Source of the DNA: Fodinicurvata sp. EGI_FJ10296
GTDB lineage: Bacteria > Pseudomonadota > Alphaproteobacteria > DSM-16000 > Inquilinaceae
Assembly (NCBI RefSeq): GCF_040712075.1
Contig: NZ_JBFCVL010000004.1
Span: 372,001-436,000, forward strand
DNA: 64,000 nt
Reading direction: 5' to 3'
The number at the start of each line of letters is the position of its first letter. The stretch's first letter is position 1. A program made the translations under genes and the position numbers. The notes below the pieces were generated by a model. It was given only the letters and a program-made list of their open reading frames with translations, had not been told where the DNA came from and made no database searches. Positions 8,338-17,044 of the stretch are shown here, in pieces.

Positions 8338-10035
8338 TCAGGACGACACCTTGGCAGCCTCTTCCTCGACCAATGCCTTGCGGTTCAATTTGCCGATCAT
8401 CGTCTTCGGCAATTCGTCGCGGAATTCGATCTGTTTGGGCATTTCGATCGGCGAGAGCTTGTCCTTCAGGAATACCTTCAGATCCTCTGCCGTCAGGCTC
8501 TCCCCCTCGCCAAGCTTGATATACGCCTTGACCGTCTGACCGCGATAGGGATCAGGCAACCCGGCGACCACGACCTCAGATACTGCCGGATGCAGATAAA
8601 TCGCCTCTTCCACGGTGCGGGGATAGACGTTGTAACCGCCGGCGATGATCAGATCCTTGATGCGATCGACGATGAAGGTATAGCCGTCTTCGTCCAGATA
8701 GCCGACATCGCCGGTATGAAGCAGGCCATCGACCAGGGTACTCGCAGTCTCGTCCTCACGGCCCAGATAGCCCGTCATGATCTGGGGGCCACGCAGGCAG
8801 ACCTCGCCGCGCTCGCCCATCGGCATTGATGTGCGGCCGTCCTCAAGCGAAATGATGTGCACCTCCGTGCCCGGCAGCGGCAGACCGATGGAACCGGGCT
8901 TGTTCACGCCGAACAGCGGATTGGCGCAGGCGATCGGCGAGCTTTCCGTCAGGCCATAGCCCTCGACCAGCTTGCAGCCGGTCCTGGTTTCGAAGGTCGA
9001 TTTGGCCTCGACCGGCAGCGCCGCGCCGCCGGAAATGCAGAACCTGAGGCTGGTAAGATCGTATTGAGACACATTGGGGTGATTGTTGATGGCCGTATAA
9101 ATGGTCGGCACGGCCGGAAACAGCGTCGCCCTCTTCTGCTGGATCAGCTTCAGGCATTCCACGAGATCGAATCGGGGCATCATGACGATGCGCGCAGCGA
9201 TCCGGACGGACAGCAGCATGACCACGGTCATCGCAAATACGTGAAAGAACGGCAGAACGCCCATCATCGTCTCGCCGCCTTCCTCGGCACCGTCGAACCA
9301 CAAGGCGGCCTGGTGAATGTTCGCCGACACATTGGCATGCGTCAGCATCGCCCCCTTGGGCGTACCGGTCGTTCCGCCGGTATACTGCAGGACCGCGACA
9401 TCGTTCAGATCGATGTCGACCGGACGGAACCGCCCGTCATTGCCGACCAGATCCTTCCAGCGGACATGGCGATCGTCGCGCGGAATGCCGTGCGCCCGGT
9501 CGCGGTGTTTCAGCAGCGGAAACAGCCAGTTCTTCGGAAAGGGGAGTATGCCGGCCATCGGCGCGACGATGATCTTCCGCAGGGTTGTGCCGGTCAGCAT
9601 CGGCGTCAGCTTGTCGTAAAGCACCTTGAGATCGAGAGTGACCATCACTTCGGTCCCGCTGTCATCGATCTGATGGCGGATTTCCCGATCCGCATAGAGC
9701 GGATTGAAGTTGACGACGGTAGCGCCGGCTTTCAGCGCCGCAAAATACGCGATGACGAAATAGGGCGTGTTCGGCAGAAACAGCCCGACTTTGGTTCCCT
9801 TGCCGATACCGATGGCCTGAAAACCCTTCGCCGCCCGATCGACGAATTCACCCAATTGCCGATAGGTCCAGGTCTTGCCCATGAAATCGGCGGCCGTGGT
9901 ATCGGGAAAACGCCGGACGGTTTCGTCCAGCACCTGAAACACGGGCTTGGTCTCGATCGGCGCGCGCCAGTCGACGTTGGACGGGTATCCCCGGTCCCAT
10001 ACATGGCTCGATTCGCCTCGGGCCATTTCGGCCAT
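8338..10035 (-). CDS. long-chain acyl-CoA synthetase (FadD-like)
   Basis: A 565-residue AMP-forming ligase that activates fatty acids to acyl-CoA. The phosphate-binding loop 'YTGGTTGTPKG' lies at residues 218-228. 'GYGLTESSPIACAN', 'LHTGDVGYLDEDGYTFIVDRIKDLIIAGGYNVYP' and the C-terminal catalytic lysine region 'LPKTMIGKLNRKAL' are intact. ATG 10035 has GGGAGA 8 bases upstream. It is on the same strand as the beta-oxidation operon but separated from merR by that operon's promoter, so it is probably its own unit supplying acyl-CoA. Confidence 0.92.
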   Translation of the reverse strand: MAEMARGESSHVWDRGYPSNVDWRAPIETKPVFQVLDETVRRFPDTTAADFMGKTWTYRQLGEFVDRAAKGFQAIGIGKGTKVGLFLPNTPYFVIAYFAALKAGATVVNFNPLYADREIRHQIDDSGTEVMVTLDLKVLYDKLTPMLTGTTLRKIIVAPMAGILPFPKNWLFPLLKHRDRAHGIPRDDRHVRWKDLVGNDGRFRPVDIDLNDVAVLQYTGGTTGTPKGAMLTHANVSANIHQAALWFDGAEEGGETMMGVLPFFHVFAMTVVMLLSVRIAARIVMMPRFDLVECLKLIQQKRATLFPAVPTIYTAINNHPNVSQYDLTSLRFCISGGAALPVEAKSTFETRTGCKLVEGYGLTESSPIACANPLFGVNKPGSIGLPLPGTEVHIISLEDGRTSMPMGERGEVCLRGPQIMTGYLGREDETASTLVDGLLHTGDVGYLDEDGYTFIVDRIKDLIIAGGYNVYPRTVEEAIYLHPAVSEVVVAGLPDPYRGQTVKAYIKLGEGESLTAEDLKVFLKDKLSPIEMPKQIEFRDELPKTMIGKLNRKALVEEEAAKVSS

Positions 10036-10245
10036 GGTCGTTTTCTCCCTCGGGTGGCGGCGCCGTATTGTTCACGGACCCGACCTGGTGTATCCCATGA
10101 CGCGCCGTTGGCATCGGTACGCCTGATCGACGGTAGCCTTAAACACAGTCGCCATTCAACCGGAAGTCGCCGTGATCCACACCGATAGCGGGAACCAGCG
10201 GACGACGCGGTTGCCAGTCCCCATGGACCCAAGCGGACGCATCGA

Positions 10246-12099
10246 TTGGCACGTCTAGATTTTAGCAGTTCGCCCGCGACGGCATCCATCCCCCTCGTGC
10301 GCCGATTGGTGGACGAGCATCTTCGCAATCACCTGGGCGCGATCGCAATCGCCACGATCTGCATGATCGTCGTTGCCGCCGCGACCGCTGGCATGGCGCA
10401 GATGATGGAACCTATCATAGACGATATCTTCACCAACCGCCGCGAAGATATGCTCGTGCCGGTGGCCATTGGTGTGTTCGCCATCTTCTTTGCCAAAGGC
10501 TGTGCCGCCTATGCTCAATCGGTGCTGATGGATCATGTCGGGCGGTCGATCATAGCGGAACTCCAGGTCCGCATGTTTTCCAGCCTCGTCCGTGCCGACC
10601 TGACGGATTTTCACGACATGGCGTCCGGCAAGCTGGTGTCTCGATTCACGCACGACGTCCAGCAACTCTACGCCTCCGTCTCGCAAACGATGACCGGCAT
10701 GGGCCGGGACGTGCTGACGGTAATCGCCCTCACCGGTGTCATGATCTATCAGGACTGGCAACTGGCGCTCATCGCCGCCGTCGTCTTCCCCGTCGCCCTG
10801 CTGCCGGTCGCGCGGCTGGCACGGTCGATGCGCAAGGTGGCCGGCAAAACCAACGCCCATTTCGGCGTCCTGACATCGCAACTGTCGCAGATCTTCCAGG
10901 GTATTCGCCACGTCAAGGCCTACAACGCCGAGGATCGCGAGGCCGCCCGCATCAACGCCGTCATCTGGCAAGTCGCCAATCTGATGCAAAAGGCAGCGAG
11001 AATCCGGGCCGCAACGCAGCCGATCATGGAAATATTGGGCGGAATGGCCATCGTCGGCGTCATCCTTTGGGGCGGCTGGCAGGTGATCAACGACCAGCGC
11101 AGCGCCGGATCGCTCTTCGCCTTTATCACCGCACTGCTGCTGGCCTACGAGCCGCTGAAGCGGCTCGCCAATCTGAATACGGTCCTGCAGCACGGTCTGG
11201 CCGCCGCCGACCGCGTCTTTCGAACCATTGACGCCAATCCGGCCATAACCGACCGCGGCGACGCCCGGCGGCTGGCGACGGTCAGGGGCGATATCGCGCT
11301 GGACAACGTGACCTTCGGCTATCGCGGCGGCCCTCCGGCCCTGCACGACCTGTCGATCGCCGTACCGGCGGGCAGCACCGTGGCATTGGTCGGACCGTCC
11401 GGTGCCGGCAAGTCCTCGGTCCTCAACCTGATTCCGCGGTTCTACGATGCCGAAGCGGGGCGGATCACGCTCGACGGCACCGACCTCCGGGATCTGGAAC
11501 TGACATGGCTGCGCGATCAGATCGCGCTCGTCAGCCAGGATGTGACGCTGTTCGACGATACGGTCCGCAACAATATCGCCTATAGCCGGCCCGATGCGCC
11601 GCTCGATGCCGTCATCGACGCCGCCCGCAACGCCGCGGCCCATGATTTCATCGCCGAAATGCCGGACGGTTACGAAACCATGGTCGGCGAGCAGGGCGTC
11701 AAGCTGTCCGGCGGTCAGCGCCAGCGGCTGTCGATCGCCCGGGCGATGCTGAAAGACGCGCCGATCCTGTTGCTGGACGAAGCGACGTCCGCACTGGATA
11801 CCGAAAGCGAGCGTCTGGTTCAGGACGCGCTGCAACGCCTGATCAAAGGCCGTACCACGCTGGTCATCGCCCACCGGCTATCGACCATCGTCAATGCCGA
11901 CCGGATCTATGTTCTGGACGAGGGCCGGGTAGCGGAATCCGGCAACCACGAGCAACTCATCAACCGCGGCGGGCTGTACGCGCGGCTTTGGTCGATGCAG
12001 ACCACGGGGCAGACCACGGGGCAGACCACGGGACAAACGGCGGAACAGTCGGGAGATACCCAACCCCACGGCCAGCCGCCGCAAGCCGCACAAATCTAG
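10246..12099 (+). CDS. ABC exporter, MsbA-like half transporter (membrane plus ATPase)
   Basis: A 617-residue fused ABC exporter: six-helix membrane domain (about residues 25-310) with the 'GKLVSRFTHDV' coupling region, then the ATPase domain with Walker A GPSGAGKS (383-390), LSGGQ (487-491), Walker B ILLLDEA (507-513) and 'AHRLSTI'. Such proteins flip lipid A or other hydrophobic molecules across the inner membrane; the substrate is not certain. The start is TTG 10246, with GTG 10297 (V18) as an alternative. The C-terminus has three in-frame copies of a 12-base repeat (TTGQ x3) and a Gln/Pro-rich tail. Its stop codon shares the palindromic CTAG with the convergent MerR gene. Confidence 0.9.
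   Translation: MARLDFSSSPATASIPLVRRLVDEHLRNHLGAIAIATICMIVVAAATAGMAQMMEPIIDDIFTNRREDMLVPVAIGVFAIFFAKGCAAYAQSVLMDHVGRSIIAELQVRMFSSLVRADLTDFHDMASGKLVSRFTHDVQQLYASVSQTMTGMGRDVLTVIALTGVMIYQDWQLALIAAVVFPVALLPVARLARSMRKVAGKTNAHFGVLTSQLSQIFQGIRHVKAYNAEDREAARINAVIWQVANLMQKAARIRAATQPIMEILGGMAIVGVILWGGWQVINDQRSAGSLFAFITALLLAYEPLKRLANLNTVLQHGLAAADRVFRTIDANPAITDRGDARRLATVRGDIALDNVTFGYRGGPPALHDLSIAVPAGSTVALVGPSGAGKSSVLNLIPRFYDAEAGRITLDGTDLRDLELTWLRDQIALVSQDVTLFDDTVRNNIAYSRPDAPLDAVIDAARNAAAHDFIAEMPDGYETMVGEQGVKLSGGQRQRLSIARAMLKDAPILLLDEATSALDTESERLVQDALQRLIKGRTTLVIAHRLSTIVNADRIYVLDEGRVAESGNHEQLINRGGLYARLWSMQTTGQTTGQTTGQTAEQSGDTQPHGQPPQAAQI
12001..12036 (+). repeat. 12-base tandem repeat, three copies, coding TTGQ
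   Basis: ACCACGGGGCAG is repeated at 12001, 12013 and, with two changes, 12025. It is in frame at the C-terminal tail of the ABC exporter, so slippage would add or remove TTGQ units without breaking the gene. Confidence 0.9.
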
Positions 12100-12575
12100 G
12101 CCCGTTCGGGAACGAAACCGTCCGGCTCCTCTTCCGACAATGCGTCAGTCGGGTCCGCGCCGGTTGAGTCCTCAGCAGCCAGCATCCGGACGATGCGGCA
12201 ATCGGCCACGCGGCCGCCCGCGCAGTGGGCGACCATTCGGTCCAGTTCGGCTTTCAGGCGGCTGAGTTGCTCGATCCGCGTGGCGACCGCGTCGGCATGG
12301 CGCCGCGCGACGGCATCGATCGATGCGCAGGGCCGGTCCGGCTGATCGGAAAGACCCAGCAATTCGCGGATATCGTCCAGCGGAAACCCCAGGGCGCGCG
12401 CCCGTCGGATGAACGCCAGCCGCTCGACCCGGCCATGATCGTAGACGCGCTGGTTGCCTGCCGTCCGCTCCGGCGGCGCCAGCAGACCCACCGATTCATA
12501 GTATCGGATCGTGCGTATATTGCACCCGGTGGCCTTGGCCACCGCGCCGATGGTCATGGCGTTCCGCCGCTCCAT
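12096..12575 (-). CDS. MerR family regulator, heavy-metal type (ZntR/CadR-like)
   Basis: A 159-residue regulator. The winged helix 'MTIGAVAKATGCNIRTIRYYESVGLLAPPERTAGNQRVYDHGRVERLAFIRRARALGF' is followed by the dimerisation helix and a cysteine-containing loop 'HCAGGRVADCRIV', with another Cys in 'RPCASID'. This cysteine set is typical of metal-sensing members, so Zn, Cd, Pb or Cu is the probable signal. It is divergent from an SO_0444-type permease, and the intergenic promoter has a 19-base spacer, the MerR hallmark. ATG 12575 is used; M7 is an alternative start. Confidence 0.88.
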   Translation of the reverse strand: MERRNAMTIGAVAKATGCNIRTIRYYESVGLLAPPERTAGNQRVYDHGRVERLAFIRRARALGFPLDDIRELLGLSDQPDRPCASIDAVARRHADAVATRIEQLSRLKAELDRMVAHCAGGRVADCRIVRMLAAEDSTGADPTDALSEEEPDGFVPERA

Positions 12576-12587
12576 CGCGATTTCTCC

Positions 12588-12618
12588 TTGAACCTCCAGT
12601 GGCTAGAGGTCCCATGTT
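12588..12618 (+). promoter_or_regulatory. MerR-type promoter and operator for the metal permease
   Basis: TTGAAC (12588-12593) and CATGTT (12613-12618) are separated by 19 bases. The spacer holds a dyad with ACCTC at 12592-12596 and GAGGT at 12606-12610, matching the ACCTCTAGT..CTAGAGGT pattern known for CadR/PbrR/ZntR operators. Metal-bound MerR regulators untwist such over-long spacers to activate transcription. Confidence 0.8.
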
Positions 12619-12651
12619 GGGATCGAGCCGCGGACACGCAAGGTGACGGCA

Positions 12652-13743
12652 ATGACCATGGTAACGACTTTCCTGCAAACATTCCTCGATCTGGCGCTGG
12701 CGACGGCGCCATGGCTGCTGCTGGGTCTGGTGCTGGCTGGCCTGATCCGCGCGTGGCTTCCCCAGTCGACGGTGGCGCGCCATATCGGCACCAACAGCAT
12801 GGGTTCAGTGCTGCGCGCGTCGGTTATCGGGTTGCCGCTTCCGCTGTGCTCGTGCGGCGCCATACCGGTTGCGCTGGAACTGCATCGGCGCGGGGCCGGA
12901 CGCGGTCCTTCAGCGTCATTTCTGGTTGCCACGCCGGGCATCGGGCCCGACGCCTTTATCCTGACCTCGGTCCTTTTAGGGCCGGCAATGGCAATCGCCC
13001 GCCTCGTCGGCGCGTTCGTGACGGCTGTCGCCGTCGGCGCGGCACTGCTCGGAAACCGGGAGACGGCTGTGGCCAGCACCGGTCCCGCCGCCTGCGGGTC
13101 CTGCTGCGGAGCGCACGGCAGATCAGCGGCCGACACCGGTGAACACGGCCCGGACAACCGTCGCACGCCCGCCCTGTTCGCCGGTCTGCGCGACGCGGTA
13201 ACCGATTTCATGGACGATGTAGGCCTGGCCGTGGTCCTGGGACTGGTGGTGGCGGCGGCCATCATGTCGCTGTTACCGCCGGAAAGTCTGGCCGCACTTG
13301 GCGGGGGCGTCGCTGCGATGCTGCTTATGGCGGTGATCGGCATCCCGATGTACATATGCGCAGCTGCGGCAACGCCGATCGCCGCCGCTTTGGTGGTGGG
13401 CGGCATGACGCCGGGCACGGCACTCGTCTTCCTGATCGCCGGACCTGTGACGAGCCTCGCCACACTCGCAGCCCTGCGAGCAGCGTTCGGGACGGCCGAC
13501 GTCATTCGCTATGTCGCCGCTATTGCCGTGACCTCGATTGCGGTCGGGCTGGTGGTCGATCTGCTGATCGGCATGACCGGCTTTCAGGTCACGGCACTGA
13601 CCGGCGCGGCGGCCGAGATCATCCCCGCCCCCGTCGCCTGGCTATCGCTGGCCATTATTGCGGGCCTGCTCCTGCGCCCGGCCGCCGACCGGCTGAAAAC
13701 ATTGGTGGCCTATACGGGGCGCCTGACCGGCGATGCCGGCTGA
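12652..13743 (+). CDS. SO_0444-type Cu/Zn efflux permease (DUF318 family)
   Basis: A roughly 363-residue polytopic membrane protein of the permease family that includes Shewanella SO_0444. The first half has 'IGLPLPLCSCGAIPVALELHRRGAGRGPSASFLVATPGIGPDAF' with the diagnostic C-S-C-G motif; the second half repeats the fold ('IGIPMYICAAAATPIAAALVVGGMTPGTALVFLIAGPVTS'). Between them is a soluble loop with a Cys/His-rich stretch ('ACGSCCGAHG') that may bind metal. It probably exports Cu or Zn. ATG 12652 is preferred over GTG 12643 because AAGGTG lies about 7 bases upstream of it. It is controlled by the divergent MerR. Confidence 0.85.
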   Translation: MTMVTTFLQTFLDLALATAPWLLLGLVLAGLIRAWLPQSTVARHIGTNSMGSVLRASVIGLPLPLCSCGAIPVALELHRRGAGRGPSASFLVATPGIGPDAFILTSVLLGPAMAIARLVGAFVTAVAVGAALLGNRETAVASTGPAACGSCCGAHGRSAADTGEHGPDNRRTPALFAGLRDAVTDFMDDVGLAVVLGLVVAAAIMSLLPPESLAALGGGVAAMLLMAVIGIPMYICAAAATPIAAALVVGGMTPGTALVFLIAGPVTSLATLAALRAAFGTADVIRYVAAIAVTSIAVGLVVDLLIGMTGFQVTALTGAAAEIIPAPVAWLSLAIIAGLLLRPAADRLKTLVAYTGRLTGDAG

Positions 13744-13749
13744 CGGAGA

Positions 13750-14913
13750 TCAGCCCATGCTGTCGCGCCATCGGGCCAGCCGGTCGACCGCCTCGTCCAG
13801 AACCCGATCCTGCTTGGCAAAGCAGAAGCGTGCGACCGTCGTCACCGGGTTTTCCGGGCAGAAGGCACTGACGGGGATGGAGGTGACGCCGGCTTCTTCG
13901 GTCATTCGGCGGCAATAGGTTACATCGTCGACGCTGGCGGCATCCGACAGATCGATGTTGACGAAATAGGTACCCTCGCACGGAAGAACCGTGAAACCGG
14001 TCCGGCGCAATCCCTCGGTCAGCCGGTCCCGGCGACGCTGCATCTCTTGGGCAAGGCCATCGAAATAGCCATCGTCCTTTTCGAGCCCGTGCGCCACGGC
14101 TGTCTGCAAACCGGGCGGCGTCGTAAATGTCAGGTACTGGTGCGCCTTGGCGAGAATCGAAAGCAGCTCCGGGGCCGCCGTAATATAGCCGACCTTCCAG
14201 CCGGTCAGCGAGAATGTCTTGCCGGCCGAGCCGATCTTGATGGTTCGCTCGCGCATGCCCGGTAGCGTAATCAACGGTATATGGCGGCGGCCGTCGAAGA
14301 CGATATGCTCGTAGACCTCATCGCAGATGGCGAAAAGATCGTTCACGACCACGAGGTCTGCCAGATCGCGCAGTTCCGGCTCGCCGAACACCCGTGCCGC
14401 CGGATTGAGCGGGTTGTTGAACAGAATTGCCTTGGTCGCCGGCCCGACCGCTGCCTTCACCGCCGCAATATCCAGGCGCCAGTCCGGCGGGGTCAGCGTC
14501 ACGTAGCGGGGTACGCCGCCCGCCCGGCGAACCAGCGGGGCATAGGCGTCATACATGGGCTGAAACAGGATGACCTCGTCGCCGGGCTCGATCAGCGCGA
14601 GAAGCGCGCCGGCCAGTGCCTCGGTCGCGCCGGATGTGACCATGACCTCGCGCTGCCAATCGACATCGAGACCGTAGAAGCGATTCTCGTGCCGGGCGAC
14701 GGCCTGGCGCAATTCGGGCACGCCCATCATGGATGGATACTGGTTCCAGCCGTCAACGACCGCATCGGCGGCGATGCGGAGCATGTCCTCGGGACCCTTG
14801 TCGTCGGGGAAACCCTGGCCGAGATTGACGGCACGATGCTCGGCTGCCAGCCGAGACATCGATTCGAATACCGTCGTGCCCAGCCCCGACAGCACGGCGT
14901 TACCCTGCTTCAC
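13750..14913 (-). CDS. PLP-dependent aminotransferase class I (methionine/kynurenine type)
   Basis: A 387-residue fold-type I aminotransferase. 'AVNLGQGFPDDKGPEDML' is typical of the YbdL/kynurenine-oxoglutarate aminotransferase branch. 'NNPLNPAARVF' contains the conserved Asn, 'AICDEVYEHIVFDG' the Asp/Tyr pair, and the Schiff-base lysine is K232 in 'GSAGKTFSLTGWKVG'. It would transfer the amino group of methionine, glutamine or an aromatic amino acid to a 2-oxo acid in the cytoplasm. It is convergent with the metal permease, six bases apart, and no functional partner is adjacent. Confidence 0.88.
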   Translation of the reverse strand: MKQGNAVLSGLGTTVFESMSRLAAEHRAVNLGQGFPDDKGPEDMLRIAADAVVDGWNQYPSMMGVPELRQAVARHENRFYGLDVDWQREVMVTSGATEALAGALLALIEPGDEVILFQPMYDAYAPLVRRAGGVPRYVTLTPPDWRLDIAAVKAAVGPATKAILFNNPLNPAARVFGEPELRDLADLVVVNDLFAICDEVYEHIVFDGRRHIPLITLPGMRERTIKIGSAGKTFSLTGWKVGYITAAPELLSILAKAHQYLTFTTPPGLQTAVAHGLEKDDGYFDGLAQEMQRRRDRLTEGLRRTGFTVLPCEGTYFVNIDLSDAASVDDVTYCRRMTEEAGVTSIPVSAFCPENPVTTVARFCFAKQDRVLDEAVDRLARWRDSMG

Positions 14914-15139
14914 GTCATTTCCTCCGTCACGGCCGCTATCATCCGACGAACGGCGGCATCAGGCTTCCGTCCGTCGGGAACATCCGTCAATATAGCGTCT
15001 CAACAGTCAGGTAAAGGCCACCGTCAGGCGGGTCTTGACGCCGGCCTGATCAACGCGCAATGACCTTGGCCAGCACTGTCGATTCGCGGGCCATGCGGCT
15101 TTTGCGGAAAACAGCATACCAGGAAGAGAGTACGGATCT

Positions 15140-15826
15140 GTGACCGGACACACGACACGCTTCCCATTCCGCACGCTTTCGACGATCCGAACGGCCGCGA
15201 TGGCGGCGGTTGTGATGATGTTGCCCGGCTGTGCGGCGCTATGGCCCGGCCAGGACGAACCGGCGGAAGAACAGCGCAGCTATGAGTCCTATTTCGAGGC
15301 CGAGCGGCGGGGCGAAGCCCTGCCCGACGATATGTTTCGCCTGGAAGAAGCAATACGTTTGTATGAACAGGGTCTCGAACTGGACGCAGAAGGCGACACG
15401 GCTGCGGCAGCGGACGCGTTCGAACAGGCTGGCCGGCTGTGGCCCGACGGGTTGGGCGCCTGGGTCGCTCTGGCGGAATCCGCCGATCGCCTTGGCGACG
15501 ACGACCGCTTTGCGACGGCGTCGTTCATGGTGCAGCGAACCTGGCTCCACAGCGGCAACGAGCCCTATGTCCAGCGGGAGGTCAACCGGTCACTGCGCGA
15601 TTATCTGCTGCGCCAGCGGCGCGGCGAGGTCGAAGACGACGAACGGCGTTCGGAACAGACCCTGGAACTGGCGGAGCGTCTGGCGGATTATTACGACTGG
15701 CGGGCAGCCCGATCAGGGCGCTACGAACCCCAGCGCCTGGCCTATTTCGACATATCCGCAACGGAAATCCCGGCGGTGGTGATCTCCGGGGCCGGACTGG
15801 GATATTTGCTCCGGCCGTCTGAATAG
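15140..15826 (+). CDS. predicted lipoprotein with a TPR-like region, function unknown
   Basis: A 228-residue protein. A basic N-terminus and hydrophobic stretch end in 'MMLPGCAAL', a lipobox with L-P-G-C, so it is probably lipidated at about C31 and anchored to a membrane. Residues 60-110 ('AIRLYEQGLELDAEGDTAAAADAFEQAGRLWPDGLGAWVALAESADRLGDDD') look like one or two degenerate TPR helices. The rest is acidic with no family I recognise. GTG 15140 has AGGAAGAGAG about 10 bases upstream. It is convergent with the HtpX gene. Confidence 0.7.
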   Translation: MTGHTTRFPFRTLSTIRTAAMAAVVMMLPGCAALWPGQDEPAEEQRSYESYFEAERRGEALPDDMFRLEEAIRLYEQGLELDAEGDTAAAADAFEQAGRLWPDGLGAWVALAESADRLGDDDRFATASFMVQRTWLHSGNEPYVQREVNRSLRDYLLRQRRGEVEDDERRSEQTLELAERLADYYDWRAARSGRYEPQRLAYFDISATEIPAVVISGAGLGYLLRPSE

Positions 15827-15850
15827 CCCACAGCCTGTCCATCCACCCAT

Positions 15851-15883
15851 ACGGCAGCCCCATGCGGCAGCCCCATGCGGCAG
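15851..15883. repeat. 13-base tandem repeat, 2.6 copies
   Basis: The unit (A/G)CGGCAGCCCCAT occurs at 15851 and 15864 and partly at 15877. It lies between the lipoprotein stop and the HtpX stop, so it is non-coding spacer between convergent genes. Confidence 0.85.
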
Positions 15884-17044
15884 CTATGACTGGCTGGCCG
15901 ATCCTCCTCGGGCAAGGCCCCACGGTCCGCCCGCATCACTGGCCGCTTCGGTCCTGGCTTCACGCACCATGTCCTTCTGGCGGCCATTCCAGACCGGGTC
16001 GGTGGCCGGGTCAAACGACGGGTCGAGCGCCCGGATGCGGTCCAGCAACGGTGGATGTGTCGACATCATGCCACCGCTGAGCCGCGCTGATGCGTTGCTG
16101 AACATCATGTGGCGGGCTTCCTCGGCCTTGGGCGACGCAATGGCGCCGCTTTTGCCCAAGGCGCCGATTTTCTTCAGCGCGTTCGCCAGACCCTCGGGAT
16201 GGCCGGTGAATGAGACCGCCGTCGCGTCGGCCAGATATTCGCGCTGGCGCGATACGGCCGCCTGCATCATGCGCCCGAAGAGCATTCCGAGACCGCCCAG
16301 GATCAGCAGCGCCAGGCCGATGGCCAGAATAGCGCCCGCTCCCTTGTTGTTGCCCGATCGGCGGTGGCGGCCGGCCCCGCCGACCATACCGCCGCGCAAG
16401 GCGATACGGCCGATGATGTAAAGGGCGACGAGACCGTGAACCAGCCCCATCAGCCGAACGTTCAACGCGGTGTCGCGGCTGCGGATATGAGCCATTTCGT
16501 GCGCAACGACTCCTGAAAGTTCCGCCCGGTTCAGGCTGGACAGCGCCCCGTGCGTCACAGCCACGGCCGCCTTCGACGGCTCTGCCCCTGCCGCGAATGC
16601 ATTGATGCCTTTTTCGCCCTTCAGAACAAAGATGCGCGGCACCGGCAACGCCGCCGCCAGTGCTGTTTCCTCCACGATATTCACATAGCGCCGGATCATG
16701 AAGTTCGAATGTTCGCCGGTCACTTCGGTCGCGCCCAGCGCCTTGGCGACGGTCGCGCCGTCCGTCCCCAGCCGAATGATCTGAAAAATTGCCGTACCAC
16801 CAATGACAGCCGCCACCGCCAGTCCGGCCAGAAGGACGATCTCCCAGTCGATCGACGCCGCAATCCGGCCGGGATCACCGGTATCGAACGCCGTTTGCAG
16901 CCCCGGGCTGAGCAACGCGCCCGCCAGCATGCCGACAATGGCGGCGATTATGGCGGTCGCCAGCAAGAAAACACCGACAAAAAGACTGCTGCGGCGACGC
17001 GCCTCGCGCTGGATCGCATAGTGGCTGCGATCGCCTGAGGTCAT
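15884..17044 (-). CDS. htpX: M48 family membrane zinc metalloprotease (HtpX-like)
   Basis: A 386-residue membrane protease. Two N-terminal transmembrane helices (about residues 20-50 and 68-90) precede the zinc motif 'HEMAH' at 182-186; the third zinc ligand is E269 in 'REYLADATA'. Further hydrophobic segments lie at about 200-215 and 238-262, and 'MSTHPPLLDRI' is the C-terminal family motif. HtpX-type enzymes degrade misfolded inner-membrane proteins. The start ATG overlaps the LemA stop (ATGA), and the LemA-HtpX pairing is common in bacteria. The C-terminal 50 residues are more variable. Confidence 0.92.
   Translation of the reverse strand: MTSGDRSHYAIQREARRRSSLFVGVFLLATAIIAAIVGMLAGALLSPGLQTAFDTGDPGRIAASIDWEIVLLAGLAVAAVIGGTAIFQIIRLGTDGATVAKALGATEVTGEHSNFMIRRYVNIVEETALAAALPVPRIFVLKGEKGINAFAAGAEPSKAAVAVTHGALSSLNRAELSGVVAHEMAHIRSRDTALNVRLMGLVHGLVALYIIGRIALRGGMVGGAGRHRRSGNNKGAGAILAIGLALLILGGLGMLFGRMMQAAVSRQREYLADATAVSFTGHPEGLANALKKIGALGKSGAIASPKAEEARHMMFSNASARLSGGMMSTHPPLLDRIRALDPSFDPATDPVWNGRQKDMVREARTEAASDAGGPWGLARGGSASQS

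Noticed and set aside
8857-10188. 443-codon plus-strand open frame opposite fadD
   Set aside because: Shadow of the acyl-CoA synthetase; extends beyond the gene only because stops are rare in GC-rich DNA.
10255-11874. 539-codon minus-strand open frame opposite the ABC exporter
   Set aside because: Low-complexity translation without motifs; the plus strand has all ABC motifs in frame.
14914-15139. TATATT and TTGACG hexamers between the aminotransferase and lipoprotein genes
   Set aside because: No pair with proper spacing on either strand, so no promoter was called.
15851-15883. 13-base tandem repeat considered as a CRISPR-like or regulatory array
   Set aside because: Units are contiguous with no spacers and only 2.6 copies; simple slippage is sufficient.
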